Shown: one piece after another, positions 61,412 to 64,000 of the stretch
How positions within the stretch are numbered: the stretch's first letter is position 1
Layout: every line of letters begins with the position of its first letter
Origin: Maritalea mobilis
Lineage (GTDB): Bacteria > Pseudomonadota > Alphaproteobacteria > Rhizobiales > Devosiaceae
Assembly (NCBI RefSeq): GCF_004363175.1
Contig: NZ_SNYR01000003.1
Span: 272,193-336,192 of the forward strand
Length of the DNA stretch: 64,000 nucleotides
Direction of reading: 5' to 3'
Program-made: the position numbers and the translations under genes
Notes under the pieces: model-generated
The model's database searches: none
What the model saw: the letters and a program-made list of their open reading frames with translations, nothing else
What the model was told of the DNA's origin: nothing

Positions 61412-62158
61412 ATGCAAGACTTTCTAGATCCAACCACCCTTATCTTTTTGATTATTGCTGTGGTTGTGCTTTTCCGGCTGCGGTCCGTTTTGGGCACGCG
61501 CACCGGACATGAGCGCCCGCCTTACCAGCAAGACAATAAAAATGAAAAAGACAATGCGCCTGACACTGAAAGTGCCCGCGAAAAAGATGCTGGCAATGTG
61601 ATTGATCTGGGCCGTCGTGATTCGCCTTCACGTCCGCAATTGGATGCGCAAAAGCGGCGCTTGAAAATTGAAGCTGAGATTGAGCGGATTGCCAAAGATC
61701 GCCCAACAGTGGCCAAAGGGCTGCAAGAATTGAGCGATCTGGACCGCGATTTCTCACCAAAGCAATTTTTGGATGGTGCCATCTCAGCCTATGAAATGAT
61801 TGTGGTGGCTTTTGCCCAAGGTGACAAGAAAACCTTGAAAATGCTGCTTGATCGCTCAATTTATGATGAGTTTGAAAAAGCCATTAATGAGCGTGAAGCA
61901 CAGGGCCAAACCAACCAGTTCACCTTTGTTGGCTTTAAAAATGTCGACATTGTTGATGTGGAATTTGAAGGCAAAGATGCCTTGGTCACCATCGATTATC
62001 GCGCCCAAGTGGTCAGCGCCGTGCGCGACAAATCCGGCGAAGTTGTTGAAGGCGATTTGGAAGCCATCATGGATATTGCTGACGAGTGGACCTTTGCACG
62101 GCCTGTAAAATCACGCGATCCAAACTGGAAATTGGTGCGCACTGATCAGTTGGACTGA
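61412..62158 (+). CDS. Tim44-like domain protein
   Basis: This 248-residue protein has an N-terminal anchor helix (LIFLIIAVVVLFRLRSVLGT) and a Tim44-like fold (about residues 100-245; YEMIVVAFAQGDKKTLKMLL, FVGFKNVDIVDVEFEGKDAL, DEWTFARPVKSRDPNWKLVR). Alphaproteobacterial relatives (TimA) are membrane associated and related to mitochondrial Tim44. In rhizobia mltA usually follows, but here the Smr gene comes 3 bp later. Confidence 0.9.
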   Translation: MQDFLDPTTLIFLIIAVVVLFRLRSVLGTRTGHERPPYQQDNKNEKDNAPDTESAREKDAGNVIDLGRRDSPSRPQLDAQKRRLKIEAEIERIAKDRPTVAKGLQELSDLDRDFSPKQFLDGAISAYEMIVVAFAQGDKKTLKMLLDRSIYDEFEKAINEREAQGQTNQFTFVGFKNVDIVDVEFEGKDALVTIDYRAQVVSAVRDKSGEVVEGDLEAIMDIADEWTFARPVKSRDPNWKLVRTDQLD

Positions 62159-62161
62159 TCC

Positions 62162-62803
62162 ATGGCGCGGCGGGGCAAAAAATCAGCTCAGGATATGGGG
62201 GATTGGCATTTATGGACCGAGGTCACACGGTCCGTGTCACCCCTTAAGCCAGAAAAGCTGCAATCTTTGCGCAAATTAACCCCGCCCGAAGCCAAACAGA
62301 CTGAGCTGAAAAGCACCGCTCACAATCTTAAATCCAGTGCAGCGACAAATTTGACTGGCAAGCGGGAATGGGCGCCGCTGGTGCCGCACACCCCACAACA
62401 GCAAATAAACGCACAGCCGCACATCAATTCAGTGGTGCGCAGTAAGGTCAGCGAAAAACGCATCGACCCGAAAACCAAGCGGCGCCTAAGCCGTGGCCGC
62501 CTGTCAATTGACGCGACTTTGGATTTGCACGGCATGCGCCAGCATGAAGCCCACGGCGCGTTGAGCCATTTTGTGGCCAGCGCATATGCCCGTGGATTGC
62601 GCAACTTGCTGGTGATTACCGGCAAGGGCGTGCGCCGCACGGATTTTGCCCAATTTGAGCAAAAGGGCGTGTTGCGCTATCGTGTACCCCAATGGCTGGA
62701 AGAACCGCATCTGCGCAGCATGATTGCAGGCACAGAAGGGGCCGGCCAATCCCATGGCGGGGAGGGTGCGCTCTATATTAGGTTGAAACGGAATCCGAAA
62801 TGA
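62162..62803 (+). CDS. Smr domain protein
   Basis: This 213-residue protein has a polar N-terminus and a C-terminal Smr domain (about residues 120-205). LDLHGMRQHEAHGALSHFV and LLVITGKGVRR carry the family's LDLHG and GKG motifs. Stand-alone Smr proteins can nick DNA or RNA. Its stop overlaps the XRE gene by 4 bp. Confidence 0.92.
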   Translation: MARRGKKSAQDMGDWHLWTEVTRSVSPLKPEKLQSLRKLTPPEAKQTELKSTAHNLKSSAATNLTGKREWAPLVPHTPQQQINAQPHINSVVRSKVSEKRIDPKTKRRLSRGRLSIDATLDLHGMRQHEAHGALSHFVASAYARGLRNLLVITGKGVRRTDFAQFEQKGVLRYRVPQWLEEPHLRSMIAGTEGAGQSHGGEGALYIRLKRNPK

Positions 62804-63177
62804 CCCCATTAGGTGCCAAAATGCGCCAAATGCGACGTGATCGGAAAATCACGCTCAAGCAAATGGCGGCAGATTTAAATGTGTCGAGCGCATATCTTTC
62901 TGCGCTTGAGCATGGCCATCGGGGCAAACCAACCTGGTACATGTTGCAACGCATCATTTCCTATTTTAACGTGATTTGGGATGAAGCTGAGGAATTGCAG
63001 CGCCTGGCAGATTTGTCAGATCCAAAAATCACGCTCGACACGGCGGGCCTTGATCCAAAAGCCACCGAATTGTCGAACAAGCTGGCGCAAAATATCAGTT
63101 CTTTGGAACAAACAGACTTAGATTTTCTTATTCAAGAAGTTGAACAGCGCGGCGCCCGCGCTCGTGCGAAAAAATAA
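62800..63177 (+). CDS. XRE-family helix-turn-helix regulator
   Basis: This 125-residue protein has a Cro/CI-type HTH at about residues 8-62 (RRDRKITLKQMAADLNVSSA, then YLSALEHGHRGKPTWYML). The C-terminal 60 residues end with a short helical tail (DFLIQEVEQRGARARAKK). ATGA overlaps the Smr gene, so the two are coupled. The target is unknown. Confidence 0.9.
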   Translation: MTPLGAKMRQMRRDRKITLKQMAADLNVSSAYLSALEHGHRGKPTWYMLQRIISYFNVIWDEAEELQRLADLSDPKITLDTAGLDPKATELSNKLAQNISSLEQTDLDFLIQEVEQRGARARAKK

Positions 63178-63260
63178 TTTCATCCATAATGCGCAACGCT
63201 GCGTAAACTGTACTAGCCCTTTTTAAAATCCAAGTTCCATTGGGCCAAAGGTGATATTAA

Positions 63261-63827
63261 ATGAATGATGCGCACCGCAAGATTAGCGCCGAAACGCTCG
63301 AATTCCTTATAGGTCGCACCGCTCTTGGCGACAAAAAATCATTTGAAGAACTATATTCTTTGATGGCGCCGAAACTTTTTGGCGTTTGTTTCCGTATCTT
63401 AAGAGACAAGCAAGAAGCAGAAGATGTGCTGCAGGATGCCTTTGTGAAGATCTGGCAAAAGGCCGATCGTTACGCAATGGGGCGGGCAACACCGGTGGCA
63501 TGGCTTTCAACGATTGTGCGCAATCAGGCGATTGATCGAGTGCGGGCGCGGGGCAAACCCACCGAGCAAATTGATGATCATTTTGATCTGCCCGATCAAG
63601 ATCCAACGCCCGAGCAACACACAATCTCTGGCCAAGTGACCAAGCAGATTGATCTGTGTCTTGAACAATTGAAGAAAGATCATGCCCAATGTGTGCGCCG
63701 CACCTATTTGGGCGGCTGGTCTTATCAGCAGGCGGCGGATGAGTTAAAAGTGCCAATTAACACAGTGAAAACATGGATAAGGCGCTCACTTCTGTCGCTA
63801 AAGGAATGTTTGGGAAATGAGCAATAG
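63261..63827 (+). CDS. ECF-type RNA polymerase sigma factor
   Basis: This 188-residue sigma-70 family factor has region 2 (LYSLMAPKLFGVCFRILRDK, QEAEDVLQDAFVKIWQKAD) and region 4 (GGWSYQQAADELKVPINTVK, TWIRRSLLSLKECL). It overlaps the next gene by 11 bp. That gene looks like a RskA-type anti-sigma, so the pair resembles SigK-RskA (ECF19-like) systems. The stimulus is unknown. Confidence 0.93.
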   Translation: MNDAHRKISAETLEFLIGRTALGDKKSFEELYSLMAPKLFGVCFRILRDKQEAEDVLQDAFVKIWQKADRYAMGRATPVAWLSTIVRNQAIDRVRARGKPTEQIDDHFDLPDQDPTPEQHTISGQVTKQIDLCLEQLKKDHAQCVRRTYLGGWSYQQAADELKVPINTVKTWIRRSLLSLKECLGNEQ

Positions 63828-64000
63828 CGTGAATACAACTGATCTGAACGAAAAAGAGCGATGGCTGGCGGCCGAATTCGCCATGGGCGTGCTGGATAAA
63901 GATGAGCACGCGCAGGCCACCATGCTTTATGATCAGAATGTCAGCTTTCGCCATGAGGTGGATGGATGGACATCGCGGCTCACCCCCATGTTGGATGATG
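63817..64000 (+). CDS. Anti-sigma factor (RskA-like), partial
   Basis: This frame starts at ATG 63817, inside the sigma gene, and runs off the window end without a stop. The visible ~61 residues contain ERWLAAEFAMGVLDKDEHAQ and HEVDGWTSRLTPMLDD, typical of RskA/RsiK-type N-terminal ASD domains. A membrane helix and periplasmic domain are expected beyond the window. Confidence 0.8.
   Translation, partial: MSNSVNTTDLNEKERWLAAEFAMGVLDKDEHAQATMLYDQNVSFRHEVDGWTSRLTPMLDD

Noticed and set aside
62159-62161. mltA gene expected between the Tim44-like and Smr genes
   Set aside because: Only 3 bp separate the two genes, so mltA is absent here; it may be elsewhere in the genome. Not scored as a finding because gene loss or relocation is common.

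Overview
The window is a gene-dense stretch of alphaproteobacterial chromosome, most likely from a member of the Hyphomicrobiales (Rhizobiales) of moderate GC content. The order of the core genes supports this. One block runs holA-lptE-leuS, then parB-parA-rsmG-mnmG-mnmE-rho-hemJ-hemE on the other strand, then maf-aroE-coaE-dnaQ and secB/fxsA/tim44/smr. A second block runs acnA, ccmABCDG, yciB, ftsY, mtaB, dapF and ffh-rpsP-rimM-trmD-rplS. DUF2794, DUF2783, DUF1127 and glnK-amtB genes fit the same group. The genus cannot be fixed from the sequence alone.

Layout. Positions 1-2500 hold thpR and a YbhL-type Bax inhibitor, with intergenic stretches full of short palindromic repeats. Positions 2500-5300 hold a DUF2794 gene, a probable small RNA, a secreted DUF1223 protein and a divergent TetR/flavodoxin-fold pair with two matching operators. 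Positions 5300-16230 hold aconitase, the cytochrome c maturation genes ccmABCDG and a leftward dapF-mtaB-ftsY-lyase-yciB operon. Positions 16500-22100 hold ffh and the rpsP-rimM-trmD-rplS ribosomal set, which is interrupted by an AT-rich gene for a predicted secreted metallopeptidase. Positions 22400-31300 hold amino acid and aromatic catabolism: putA with an Lrp regulator, arginase with a second Lrp regulator, and a metallo-beta-lactamase-fold/FAD monooxygenase/DUF2783 operon, followed by tRNA-Gly. Positions 31500-47200 hold cnoX, a Lon-N domain gene, trm112, ubiH-like, glnK-amtB under a sigma-54/NtrC-type promoter, ftsK, lolA, xthA, a response regulator, yggS, leuS, lptE and holA. Positions 47300-64000 hold the origin-proximal region: parAB with a cluster of parS sites, rsmG/mnmG/mnmE, rho, hemJ/hemE, a probable chromosomal origin with CtrA-like and DnaA-box-like motifs, maf-aroE-coaE-dnaQ, secB, fxsA, tim44, smr, an XRE regulator and an ECF sigma/anti-sigma pair cut by the window end.

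The most interesting signals lie outside ordinary genes. There is a 126-bp composite repeat in two opposite-facing copies whose hairpin stems differ by compensatory changes. A GC-rich intergenic repeat is also present, in frame, inside ftsY. A probable small RNA near 3060-3224 carries three CCTCC (anti-Shine-Dalgarno-like) motifs and a strong terminator. A predicted secreted zinc peptidase is wedged into the trmD-rplS junction. The parS sites in mnmE are read as the same peptide, DSRET, at two places in the protein. No CRISPR array, prophage, insertion sequence with transposase, or rRNA operon was seen.
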